Positions 35,466 through 46,800 of a stretch of 64,000 nt of DNA are shown in pieces; position 1 is the first letter of the stretch; each line of letters opens with the position of its first letter. The stretch comes from Craterostigma plantagineum. Lineage: Eukaryota > Streptophyta > Magnoliopsida > Lamiales > Linderniaceae. Where the stretch lies: NCBI GenBank assembly GCA_027422505.1, contig JAPQWV010000028.1, positions 4,306,001 through 4,370,000 of the forward strand, read 5' to 3'. The translations under genes and the position numbers were made by a program. Below the pieces are notes generated by a model. It had not been told where the DNA came from. It was given only the letters and a program-made list of their open reading frames with translations, and made no database searches.

Positions 35466-36646
35466 TTGGTTCAACCAAACATTGACTTCAACACTGAACA
35501 GGAAAATGACTCTGATGGCGAAGAAGAAACTGAGGAAGACATACTTGAGCAGATCGCCACGCTAACAAGAAAATTTGAAAAATCTCGGCTGAGGAGAAAA
35601 TTCAAAGGAAACTCCAAGTTCCAACCGAGAAATACGGGAATATCATATTCCGAAAACAATGTTCAGAAATGCTTCAAATGCAACAAGCCAGGCCACTTCG
35701 CCTCAAACTGCCCAATGGAGAATGGTGACAAAAAGATAAAGAAACAGAAAGCCATGGTCACAAACTGAGAAGAGGCCGAAAGTGAAGAGGAGGAAGACCT
35801 CGCCTACATGGCCGATGATGATGATCAGGTGTCTTCCTCGTCCACTATTAAGAAAATACTTATTCTGAATGAATTATATGCTAGGAAAGATGAATCTCAT
35901 GATAACGCTTCATCAGTCCCTGAAGTAGATGAAAAGGAAGAGATGTTTGAAATAATTCAAAACGCAGAAAGGAGGATTAAGTCGCTCAACTCACAAGTAA
36001 AGAGATTGGTTAGACAACGAGATGACATAGCAAGAGAGAAACACCAAATGGATCTAGATAATGCATGTTTAAGAGCCGAGATAGAAACCCTTAAGGAAGA
36101 AAAAGTCTTGTGTAATTGTGAAGAGCTTAGAAAGCAAAATAGTGACATATCAAAAGACATTTATGTTCATAATTCCTTGGAAGAAAAAACACGTACTGTT
36201 GATAGACTTCTTGAAGGAAAACAAAATCTTGATATGTTAATAAGTATTCCTAGAAATGTTGGGAGATCGGGGATAGGATATTTCATGACACATGAACATG
36301 CTGCACCACCACTTGTGTTAGAAAGCCTAAGTGTTTTTCATGCGGTCGTCACGGTCATTACTCTAACAATTGTTTTTTGAAGAGAGCTGATAAATCTAGA
36401 TATGTATGGAGGCCAAAGAAGTTCCTTGATAATCAAGTCACTAACACTAGCCAACCTGTGTTTAAGGGATCACAGTCCGTGACACGTGATATATCACGTG
36501 TTAACAGGAGTTATTTAGCCACTAACCTTTTAGGACCCAAGCAAAGTTGGACACCTCAGAAAAGAATTGATTCATGCAGGTACAAACAAGAAAATCCAAC
36601 AAGAAAAACAAGTAGTATCTCGACAGCTGGTGTTCCCACCATATGA
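35466..36646 (+). pseudogene. gag: Sirevirus-like copia gag, C-terminal part
   Basis: It opens inside gag with an acidic stretch, then the knuckle CFKCNKPGHFASNC (about 35669-35710). A second frame (35808-36380) is Glu/Lys-rich with a predicted coiled coil at roughly residues 45-110 (SLNSQVKRLVRQRDDIAREK). A second knuckle, CFSCGRHGHYSNNC (about 36329-36370), is readable in another frame. Then comes a basic segment (KRADKSRYVWRPKKF). Two knuckles flanking a coiled coil is notable. Stops and frame changes break the gene, and the first part of gag is missing. The pol downstream supports Sirevirus affinity. Confidence 0.75.
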
Positions 36647-39600
36647 CAGGTGTTATCAATAAGTTTGTGTCGGTGAAAGCGTATAACGGAGGATATGACC
36701 CATACGCCGAAAACACAAAAGCTAAGATTATTGGAGTTGGAACTGTCGGTAACACTTTACATATACTATAGATGACGTATGGTTAGTTAAGAATCTGGAA
36801 CATAACCTCATTACCATTAGTCAATTATGTGATAAAGGTCATACGGTAACTTTTGAAAATGATAAGTGTGTTGAAGAAATGATAATAAGGTGTTATTTAG
36901 TGCATCTAGGGATAGAAACATCAAACATCTACTGCATTACTCTTGATGATATAACTGACCAGAATGTCAAGTGCCTAGGAGTCACACAGGATAACACCTG
37001 GTTATGGCACAGATGCGACATTCTAACATGGAACTACTGTCGCACATTACAAGCAATGCACTAGTATGAGGCATACTTGACATAAAGTTCGTCAAGGACA
37101 AAACGTGCAATGCATGCCAAATGGGTAAGCAGCCCAAGACATCGTTCAAGGCAAAGAATGTGATATCCACATCCAAACCACTGGAACTACTTCATTTCGA
37201 CCTTTTGAAACCTGTTCAGACGATGTCTCTGCGAGGTAAAAGATATGCCTTTGTCATTGTTGATGATTATTCCAGGTATACATGGGTGATATTCCTTTGT
37301 ACATAAGATGAGGCAGTAGATAACTTTGCATCACTAGTTAAGAGACTTGAAAATGAAAAAGAAATGAACTTATGTAGGATACGCAGTGATAACGAATTAG
37401 AATTTGATAGTAAGTCATTTGCATCATTCTGTAATCAACATGGATATAGTCATAACTTCTCTTCTCCCATAACACCTCAACAGAACGGCGTAGTTGAACG
37501 GAAAAACAGTGTTACAGGAAATGGCTAGATCTATGTTACATGAATATGATATTCCTAAACAGTTCTGGGTGGAAGCTGTTAGTACAGCTTGTTACGTGTC
37601 TAATCGCGTTTTCCTTAGGCCGTTATTAAAGAAAACTTCTTATGAAATCTGGCATGGTTGAGCTCTAAATATAGGATACTTCCGTGTGTTTGGATGTAAA
37701 TGTTTTATCTTGAACGATAGAGATAAGAGAGGAAAATTCGACTCTAGGTAGATGAAGGGATATTCCTTGGTTCTAGTCTTCATTCTAAAGCCTATCATGT
37801 CTACAATAAAAGGAAGCTGACTGTTCAGGAATCCATACATGTTAATTTCGATGAGATTCCTAAAGCAGATGCTACTGATGAGGAAGGTATGGATTTGCCT
37901 TGTGCAGGTTTACAGGGTACTAAGGACAGTGAGGACGATATTCCAACAGACGAGAACATTGATACACTGGAACCAGTTTTTGTTTGGAAAGATGTCATTA
38001 AAAGGAAATACAGGAGTACAACATCGTGCATGATAACGCTCATGACGCACCAAACGGTAATGAGTGCCGACCAGACAACAGCTAGACAAGGCAACCCAAA
38101 CAACCCACAAGGTCCCAACACGACCAACGCCTAAACAGACACAGTCAAACAACAAAAATCGTGTACACAACGCAGAACACAAAGGTCCCAACAAAGGCAA
38201 AGGAGGCATAAGAGGGTGTCCTAAAGACGCTTCCGACAACAGGCTCCTGGCACTAGATGTAGTACCAGCAGGGCAGCTAGGCAAGATGTCACAACAATGC
38301 AGAAAATTCAAACATGCTTCCAGTCATCCAACAGATCAAGTGATAGGGAATATCGAATCTGGAATCAAAACTCGAGCAACTGCACGAAATCAGGACACAG
38401 AGGAATCTCACGATGTATCGCTTTCAATGATGGAACCTAAGACCGTCCATGAAGCTCTAGACGATATATCTTGGGTCTCTGCCATGGAGGATGAGTTATC
38501 TCAGTTCGGAAAGAGCCAAGTGTAGACACTCGTAGAGAGACCAGACGAAAAATCCATCATAGGAACAAAGTGGGTCTTCCGCACAAACTCGACGAACACA
38601 GTAATATCACCATAAACAAAGCGAGGTTAGTTGCAAAAGGTTATTCCCAGGAGGAAGGTATTGATTTCGATGATACTTTTGCTCCGATAGCTAGACTAGA
38701 GTCCATACGTGTCTTACTTGCATATGCATGCTTTAAATTCTTTAAGCTTTTTCAAATGGACGTAAAAAGTGCATTTTTAAATGGTTTTATAAATGAGGAA
38801 GTTTATGTAGAACAACCCCCGGGTTTCATTAGAGAAGGATTTCAAATCATGATTTTAAACTAAATAAGGCATTATATGGTTTAATGCAGGCTCCTAGAGC
38901 ATGGTATGAAAGGTTAAGTAAGTTTCTTATTGACATGGGATTTTCGATTGAAACTATTGATAACACACTGTTTATTAAGTATGAACGTGATCATATATTA
39001 CTGGTCCAAATCTACGTTGATGATATTATATGTGGAAGTACTAAATATCCTTCTTTGCAAGGAACTCTCTAAGTCTATGCAAAAGGAATTTGTGATGAGC
39101 TTAATGGGTGAGCTGAACTACTTCCTCGGGTTGCAATAAAGCAACTCGACAATGGAAAATTTGTATCCCATACGAAGTACAACAAGGAATTACTGACAAA
39201 ATTCGGGATGGGTGATTCCAAAGAAATTTCCACTTCTATTCATCAGACCACCAAAATAGACAGTGACGAATCAGGTACACCAGTTGATCAAACATAATAT
39301 CGAGGTATGATCGAAAGCCTTCTTTACTTAACTGCTTGTCGACCTGATATTATGTTTTCTGTTGGTATGTGTTCGAGATATCAATCTGACCCTAGGGAAT
39401 CTCACTTGACAGCAGTCAAGCGCATGCTTAGATATATCAAGGGGACTGTTAATTTTGGTCTGTGGTATTCTTATACGGATGAATTCCCCATTAAATGGAT
39501 ATTCCGATGCCGACTATGCCGGCTGTAGGGAAGATAGGAAAATTACTAGTGGAACTTGTCAATTACTTGAAAATTCCCTGGTAACTTGGTCTAGTAGAAA

Positions 39601-39936
39601 GCAAAATGCTGTCGACTCCACAACCGAAGCTGAATATATGGCCTTAGGAAATTGTTGTCAACAAGTTCTTTGGATGAAGCAAACCCTTAATAATTTTGGG
39701 TTAGGTTATGACAAAATTCATATTCTGTGTGATAGCGCTAGTGCCATTAGCATTACTAAGAATTCCGTGCATCATTCTCGTACTAAGCATATAGAGGTTA
39801 AACATCATTTTCATACGAGACCATGTTCAGAAGGGGAATATCCGTGTGTAATTCGTAGGAATAAATGACCAGCTTGCTGATATCTTCACGAAGCCCCTAA
39901 TTGAGGCAATAAGGTTAGTAAAATCGCCTAATTCTG
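36620..39936 (+). pseudogene. pol: Sirevirus-like copia pol, heavily decayed
   Basis: Pieces in order: protease remnant (SHHMTGVINKFVSVK, about 36635-36690); integrase (CNACQMGKQPKTSFKAKN, ELLHFDLLKPVQ, FVIVDDYSRYTWVIF, RIRSDNELEFDSKSF, TPQQNGVVERKNS at about 37100-37510); integrase end (FRVFGCKCFILN); RT ([46 protein letters not shown], catalytic IYVDDIICGST at about 39011-39043); RNase H (TEAEYMALGNCCQQVLWMK, LCDSASAISITKNSVHHS) and the end QLADIFTKPL (about 39869-39898). There are many in-frame stops, for example after WVIFLCT and after KSQV. The motif SDADYAGCREDRK and the RNase H wording fit Sirevirus/TNT-type copia. No LTR follows; LINE-5 abuts. Confidence 0.85.
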
Positions 39937-39989
39937 TAACTTACTCTATAATATGTTATTTTAGGTAGAAATTCGTAGTTATCATACTA

Positions 39990-40808
39990 TGAGATATTTT
40001 CCAACCCAGTCGGCGGGGCGTTTTCACGCCACCTCCTGTAATCCAAAGGCAAGTAGGACAGTGAGTCGATTGCCAATCAAAAAAAGTGCCACACATCCCC
40101 CAAGGAAACCAGCACCGCAAAGGCCAACCAAACGCGTGGGACAGCATCCAAACCAGGGCTAGCAGTCGCGGGAGCCAATCCCTCCAACACAACAGAAGGA
40201 TGCCACGAAGGTCGACAAAAAGAGCAACAGCTGCAAAAACCAACAGAGCAAGAAACCAGAGGGCACGGGGAAGAAAAGGAAAAGGAAAAGGAAAACCAAA
40301 GCGAAAGTAAGAGAAGGGATGAGAAATGACAAAGAGCCCACACCACGAAGCAAAGAAAACGGAGGGAAAACAATAAGAGGATCCAAACAACAGTCAGCAT
40401 TAAGACCAGGGAATACGCCAAACCTGACGCATCGCCTCCAGTTGCAAGCTGTATTTCTGCGAGATGGTGGAAAGACGCAGGCAAAGCAGAGCCTCGATCT
40501 CAGAGACAATCTGGTCAGGTGCTCGTAGTCTACCGTCGTGCCATCTCCTGTTGCGTTCAGCCCACAGATGGTAGACCAGGGAGGAAAGCACGTGTCGTGG
40601 ACCCAGCCAAGCTAAGTGCCCATTCCGCCAGCGTCGAGCCGGCCAGCGAATGCCCTCCAACCAGTCCCTTAGAGACCAGCCGAAATGTAAGTGTTCCCGA
40701 GTCAGGCGGAGGCATCGCCTCGAGAAAGTGCACTCAAAGAAAAGATGCCTAGTAGTCTCCACAGCATCTTCATCGCAAAGAAGGTAATTAGAGGATCCCG
40801 CCGCCGAG
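39990..40808 (-). mobile_element. LINE-5: 3' end of an L1-type LINE (5' truncated)
   Basis: Only the last about 135 codons of ORF2 remain (from about 40808 to 40400 on the minus strand): zf-RVT (LLCDEDAVETTRHLFFEC), VLSSLVYHLWAERNRRWHDG and the end VWRIPWS. The 3' UTR then runs left to about 39990 and is pyrimidine-rich (TTTTCCTTTTCC blocks). No poly(A) is visible. Its sequence is clearly different from LINE-2, 3 and 4, so it is another family. At its 5' end it meets gypsy RT sequence, the junction lying between about 40800 and 40815. Confidence 0.8.
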
Positions 40809-43072
40809 CTAACAAACGCCCCAGCTGCTTTCATGGATTTGATAAATCGGGTGTTTAAGGAATTTCTTGACCGCTTTGTTATAGTCCTTATTGATGATAT
40901 CCTCATTTACTCTAAGATAAAGGAGGAACACGAAGAACACTTGAGAACAGTTCTTAGAATTCTTCGGGAGAAGCAACTATTCGCCAAGTTTAAGAAGTGC
41001 GAATTCTATTTGGAACAAGTGGCTTTTCTGGGGCATATCATTTCGGGAAGCGGAATTTCAGTAGACCCCAGTAAGATTGAAGCGATAGATAAATGGCCGC
41101 GACCAACCACTCCCACGGAAGTTAGAAGTTTTCTAGGGCTTGCTGGATATCGAAAGTTCATTAAGGACTTTTCCAGCATAGCCTCGACACTTACGAATTT
41201 GACGAAGAAGAATGTTGCATTCAAGTGGACAGAAGGATGTGAGCAGAGTTTTGAAGAGCTAAAGAAACGACTGACGACTGCTCCAGTGTTAGCAATACCT
41301 TCGGGTATTGAAGGATTTTCGGTATATAGCGATGCCTCGAAAACGGTTTGGGGTGCGTATGCATAACGGGAAGGTAATCGCTTATGCCTCCCAGCAATTG
41401 AAACCCGTATGAGAAGAACTACCCCACCCATGATCTTGAACTCGCTGCAGTAGTGTTTGCTCTTAAAATATGGCGACACTATCTGTACGAAGAAAGGTGC
41501 GAGATCTTTACGGATCATAAGAGCCTGAAGTACTTCTTCACACTGAAGAAGTTGAATATGAGGCAAAGACGATGGCTCGAACTAGTGAAGATTACGACTG
41601 CGTAATAAGTTATCACCTAGGGAAAGCTAACGTAGTCGCAGATGCTCTGAGTCGAAAAGCCGTAAATATGGAATTGTGCCAACTCGGAGTTGAGGTAATC
41701 AACTTTGGACAGATTGAAGCAAAATTAGTAGCGTTAACACTCAAGCCGATGCTGTTAGATCGAATTCTCGAGGCGCAAAAAGAGGATGAATTGTATGTGA
41801 AGATTCGAGATGAACGAGATACAGATGTTCCGTCAGAGTTTGAATTTCGAGAAGACGGAAGCCTACGTTTTAGAGGTCGTTTGTATGTGCCTAAAGACGA
41901 AGACATCCACTGAACCTTAATGACCGAGGCGCATACGACGATCTACTCGGTACATCCCGGTACGACGAAGATGTATCGAGATTTACGAACGAATTATTGG
42001 TGGCCAGGAATGAAGAAGGATGTTGCTGCATTCATAAATCGATGTCTGACCTGTCAACATATCAAGGCAGAACATCATAGACCGGCAGGAATGTTGTAAC
42101 CTTTGACGACACCCGAGTGGAAGTGGGACCACATAACAATGGATTTCTTCGTCGGGTTACCGAAGACTGTAAAAGGTCATGATGCAATTTGGGTGGTTAT
42201 CGACAGATTGACTAAGTCTGCCCATTTCTTACCAATCAATCAGACCTATTCCATGGAGAAGTATGCAGAATTGTACATCCAAGAAATAGTGAGACTCCAT
42301 GGGATCCCGATATCAATCGTCTCAGATCGAGATTCGAGATTTCTGTCCCAATTCTGGATGAGCTTACAAAAAGCTTTGGGGACTAAATTGTCCTTCAGCT
42401 CAGCATATCATCCCCAGACTGACGGACAATCGGAAAGAACGATCCAAACACTTGAAGACATGTTGAGGGCATGTGTTCTGGATTTCCGAAGAAGCTGGAG
42501 TAAATATCACCCGTTGATCGAATTTTCGTACAACAACAGCTATCAAGCAACGATTGGGATGGCGTCATACGAAGCCTTGTATGGACGTAAATGTCGATCC
42601 CCAGTCCATTGGGATGAAATCGGCGAGAAGGCGCTATTAGGTCCCGAAATGGTTCGTGAAATGACTGAAGTTGTTGATAAAATTCGAGAGAGAATGCAAA
42701 CGGCCCGAAGTCGTCAGAAGAGTTACGCAGATAAAAGACGGAGGCCGTTGGAATTTAAGGAAGGTGATCAAGTTTTCCTAAAGGTATCACCGATGAAGGG
42801 TGTTAAACGTTTCGGTGAAATGCTTCATCAGTGATACCTTTAGGAAAACTTGATCACCTTTACGAGGTGAAATGCTTCATCAGCAGTTGAAACCGGACTT
42901 GAGTTACGAAGAAAGGCCGGTAGAAATTTTGATGTACGAGGTGAAGCGACTTAGGAATAAGAACATTCCCCTAGTGAAAGTCTTGTGGCGGAACCAGACA
43001 ATGGAAGAAGCCACTTGGGAACGAGAAGACGAAATGACAGAGAAGTACCCCGAGTTGTTTACGACGACCTAA
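40809..43072 (+). pseudogene. pol: Gypsy pol: RT (C-terminal half), RNase H, integrase, chromodomain
   Basis: It starts inside RT ([15 protein letters not shown]), with the catalytic box intact ([11 protein letters not shown]), [14 protein letters not shown] and the thumb. RNase H follows (YSDASK at about 41325-41342, DHKSLKYFF) with a stop near 41363. The integrase zinc region (about 41930-42070, CLTCQHIKAEHHRP) ends in a stop at about 42098. The integrase core 42103-42834 is open and keeps the expected acidic residues (MDFF, SDRDSRF, DGQSERT), then YALYGRKC-type context. The region after GVKRFG is destroyed by a fold-back rearrangement (42761-42860). The chromodomain remains at 42940-43060 (VKVLWRNQTMEEATWERE), placing it with Tekay/Del chromoviruses. 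The 5' half of the element is missing. Confidence 0.9.
42761..42860. repeat. Perfect 30-bp inverted repeat with 40-nt loop
   Basis: 42761-42790 and 42831-42860 are exact reverse complements. In addition GGTGAAATGCTTCATCAG occurs directly twice, at 42814-42831 and 42867-42884. About 200 bp of coding sequence expected here, by comparison with 51660-51890 on the minus strand, is missing. Confidence 0.95.
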
Positions 43073-43105
43073 ATTTCGGGACGAAATTTCTTTTAAGGGG
43101 GAGGA
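43071..43105 (+). promoter_or_regulatory. Polypurine tract and upstream hairpin
   Basis: AAATTTCG (43071-43078) pairs with CGAAATTT (43082-43089) around GGA. It is followed by TTTTAAGGGGGAGGA and the LTR start TGTAATACCCGT. Confidence 0.9.
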
Positions 43106-45645
43106 TGTAATACCCGTAAAATTGATACGGGATTATTTTTGTAACGTTCGAAAGTAGTGAAGTAATTTTCGGACAAAATGGAATTTTCGGCATTAAGTCG
43201 GAAATAATAATTGGGCCCGAGGGTTGAATAAAATAGTATGGGCCAAAGTACTTAGGAAGCCCATGCAACAAATAAGTTTGGAATATAGGTAAAAAGGGCC
43301 AAAAGAGAATAAATAAGGGCCCAAGCCATTTACCAATTAGTAAATTGTAAGAAATGGCCCAAATGAATAAATAGAGCCCAACTTAGGAAGGAATTACTTA
43401 ATACAAAGGGTAATACACGTATGTAATGTCTCATTTCCTTATTACCTAGGTTAAGAACAATCATCCTTATCCACATAAAATAACGTGAAGAAGGGAACAA
43501 TTCTAAATAGAAAGCGTATGATCAAAAGAGGAGAACAAAAGAGTAGGGAGATGAGAACATTTCGATAGCCAAGGAAAAAAAGTTTTGGCAGAACGAAACC
43601 TAGAATTTCAAATCAAAGAGGCAAGCATCCTATCTATAACTTATAAATCACCTATAATTTTATGTGTTTAATACTTTGCACGGTTTGGTGGATTAGCCGA
43701 GGTTATAAGTGGTGAGCGAAACAACGAGTAATAGGGTTTCGAGTAGTTCAACATCACAAACCACCATCTAACTAAGCTTGGAGGATAGGTAGGTGGTTTT
43801 TAACCCCTACAAACCATTTTTAAACCGTATTATATTCCTGAAAATTTTAGAAATTGGACTAACGGGTCATCCGAGTTCGAAAGAGACCAATTCATGATTT
43901 TTGGAATTTTATGATGTGTTCAACGTGTTATTATGTGCCTCTTGAGCTCAAAATGTGAGCTCTGCATTTTTATGATGTGCTTATGTGATTTGGATTGATG
44001 ATCGAGCTAGTAATTCTGGAAAATTTAGGGTTTTTAAAATGAAGGTTTGAAGAAATCGGACAATTCTAGGTTTCGGGCAATTTTATGTTTCGCGGGCCAT
44101 TTATGATTTCGCAAATTGAGTACAATAAATAGGAGAGAATCGGCCGAATTGATTTCGGGTCGCGAAACTTTATCGCGGGCCCAAAGGTATTCGCATTGTG
44201 AGTAAAAAGGATTTCGCGGCCAGGAGTTCGGGTTTCGCGGGCTGGAGGCGAACTGTGAGATGGCGCGGGCCGATTTCAGACTTCGCGGAGTGATTCCTGT
44301 GAGACGAGTCGGGTTTCTCGCGGGCTTAAATCAGGCTTCGCGAATTGGGCGATTTTGCGAAATTGGCGAAAGTACTTCGCGAAATCCGACGTTGACTCGA
44401 TGCTTTGTGGGTTGACCAATTCAAATCGGGCGATTCGCGAACGCGGCGAGTGATTTCGCGAAGTCGGGCATTGACCCGAACGTTTCGCGGGTTGACCAAC
44501 GTTTGAAATGTGGGATCGGGCGAAATTAAGTTTGGGCTTTGACAAGAGTTGACCAGCAGATTTAATTTTGGTCTTTTGCCCTATTTCAGGTCCAATACTT
44601 TTAAATAAAATTATTTTTGGCCCAAATCAGTTTTAAATTATAATATTTTATACTTTGACTAGGATTTTTGGGTCAACCCATATTTTAATATTTCAAGATT
44701 ATTTTTGAATTTTAAAATGTTCGGCCTAGTTGATATTGTACGAGTTATGTGATTTTGAGTTTCGAGACATATTACGTGATTTATGTGATTTATATTGTGT
44801 GCATTTCAAGACATGCACGTGAGAGGTTGATGTACCGTATTTATACGGAGACGCCTTACGGTGTCGTACGAGTGGGGTAGAGTGACCGTTATTGGTCGTC
44901 AGGTCTAGACTCGATTGAGCACCTGATGGGAGATAGGGGTTTGCGACACCTGTCTACTCGGGATTGAGCCAGCCGATGTGTATACCACCAGATATATGTT
45001 TGGCTCAGGAACGGCAGACAGATTTGAGATTCCTCTCTACCCGGGTGAGTGGTACACTACTCGGAGTATTACACTGAGGTGTAAAACCGTCAGGTTGAGA
45101 TTTTGTGCAGAGAATGCGAGCTGGCGCTGCCAGTGTGGGCTACCGAATGATTATGGCGTACTTTGCCATTGCGCGCGTGGGTGCCGAGTCTAGCCGAGGG
45201 CCCTATTATGTGATGAGATGTGACGTAGGTTCGAGCGTGCATTATCATGTTGTGAGAATTGAGACCGGGATGAGTGCATGCATGCATCGCATATTATTAC
45301 TACCACCTATTGGGCAATTTTGCTCAGGGTTTATTTTTTATAGGTAAGACCGAGCCCGACACTGATGCGTGTCAGGGTGAGCTGTAGGCTGGCTGGCGGT
45401 GATGACTGCACGGGCTTTTGAGGGCGGTACAGTACATGGGACACGACCTTTGGAAAGGCGTAGGATAGTCGGGTTTGGATTTTTGGGGCTTCGGCCCGTT
45501 GTATTATAGTGACGTGTTTTGTAAACCCGACTTTAGATAATATATGCATATTATTCCTTTAACTATTTTTTTCCAAATCGGGTCCTCCGCGACTTTCGTT
45601 GCGGAAATCCGCCAATTAACTTAATTAGGAAGTATGGTCGCCACA
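43106..45645 (+). repeat. 3' LTR of the plus-strand gypsy element (2540 bp)
   Basis: Bounded by the PPT on the left and GTCGCCACA on the right. It carries a tip hairpin CCCGT/ACGGG (43113-43131) and a CpG-dense block at about 44088-44525 rich in TTCGCG. The last 200 bp resemble the ends of the other gypsy LTRs (TTTTGAGGGCGGTACA, then CGGAAATCCGCCAATTA). The 5' LTR is not in the window, so the insertion site cannot be checked. Confidence 0.85.
44088..44490 (+). promoter_or_regulatory. Cluster of E2F-like TTTCGCGG sites within the LTR
   Basis: TTTCGCGG occurs at 44088-44095, 44212-44219, 44233-44240 and 44483-44490. It matches the plant E2F consensus TTTSGCGS. About ten further TCGCG-containing strings lie in the same 430 bp. 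Binding is not shown; it is inferred from the consensus only. Confidence 0.5.
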
Positions 45646-45653
45646 CGGGTTCC

Positions 45654-46260
45654 TCCTTCGTTTTAGAGTAAATGAGAATGTCGTCTATAAAGACGATGAC
45701 CAACGGTCCAAGAGTCTCTTGAAAACTCTGTTCATCAAATCCATGAAGGCAACCGGCGCATTCGTCAGCCCAAAGGGCATGACAAAGAATTCGTAATGAC
45801 CGTACATTGTGCTGACACATGTTAGTGAGTTAACTGCTAGTTTGAAAGCGAGCAAAGACGAGCGACTCACTAAGATTTCCGAGTACAACTTGATGAACAG
45901 AGAAAATCTACTCGCCAACTCCTGAACGGAGTTCTCCAACTCTCTGATACCTTCGCCTCACGATTGTATTTCGCTCCAATGTTCCTCGTACACATCCCAC
46001 CTTCTCTCGTTCGTCTCCCACCGTCGAGCCTCTTATTTTTGGAACTGCGAGAGGGCGGTACCAAGTTGGTCGATTCGCCCCAACATGTCCGTGAAGTTTT
46101 GAGCACGACTCGCATATTCCTCGAATCGTGCCTCCGAAGCCCCTCCATAACCACGTGATGTTTCCTCCGATTCGTGAAACCCGTACTACGGTGGAGGCTC
46201 GGGGATGCCGGCGTGATCGCCGAATTTTCCAAGTTGAAGTGCCCGAATTTGCTTTAAAAA
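45654..46260 (-). pseudogene. Deleted LTR-element coding remnant: gag-like start joined to gypsy RT
   Basis: On the minus strand, about 46250-45850 gives a broken Glu/Arg-rich segment (e.g. [44 protein letters not shown]) that looks like the N-terminal part of a gag. It then passes directly into RT sequence ([20 protein letters not shown], then [16 protein letters not shown]) at 45830-45654. Gag C-terminus, protease and the first half of RT are absent, so an internal deletion fused them. The gag call is tentative; the RT call is firm. The + strand LTR ends directly beside it at 45645. Confidence 0.65.
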
Positions 46261-46358
46261 AGATGGCCGAATTTGGTTAATTAAGGAAGTGACGATTTTG
46301 AACAGAGAGCAAGGTTTTGATTGGTTGAATGTGGAAGGCTACACTAAACTTTTTGGCA

Positions 46359-46359
46359 A

Positions 46360-46397
<38 letters not shown>
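46359..46397. repeat. ATT trinucleotide microsatellite
   Basis: About 12-13 uninterrupted copies of ATT. Confidence 0.95.
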
Positions 46398-46399
<2 letters not shown>

Positions 46400-46464
46400 T
46401 TTTTTATAAAATGAAGTACTGTTCACCTTGTCGATTCGGGTGAAAATGAATTTTTTTTTCAAAT

Positions 46465-46800
46465 TCGGATAGACCAGTTCGATAGACCATTCCAAATTCG
46501 GGTAGACAAGTCAAAATTGGGTAGAACAGTCAAATTTCGGGTGTTTACCAGTCAATTCATGTCGAGACTAGCAGAATTCGGGTGTTGACCAGCCAAATTC
46601 GGGTTGACCAGTCAAAATTCGTGTTGACCAGTCAAATTCGGGTGTTGACAACCAAATTCGAGTTGACCAGTCAAAATTTGGGTTGACCAGTCAAATTCTG
46701 GTGTTGACCAGCCAAATTCGAGTACAAGTAAAATTCAAGTGTTGACCAGTCAAATTCGGGTTGACCAGTCAAAATTCGCGTTGACCAGTTTAAATTCGTG
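46465..46800. repeat. Degenerate 20-22-bp tandem repeat (TTGACCAGTCAAATTCGGG)
   Basis: A dozen or so copies of a unit close to GGGTTGACCAGTCAAATTC, with substitutions and small length changes, in the leader of an LTR element. TTGACC (or its variant GTTGAC) recurs at nearly regular spacing. Confidence 0.85.

Noticed and set aside
34500..36400. Possibility that the minus copia and plus copia meeting at about 35460 form one palindrome like that at 28350
   Set aside because: Their gag sequences are clearly different families, and the arms do not match in reverse.
40077..40509. Overlapping hydrophobic minus-strand frames that could pass for a membrane protein
   Set aside because: They lie in the pyrimidine-rich 3' UTR of LINE-5. 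T/C-rich DNA gives Phe/Leu/Ser-rich translations in any frame.
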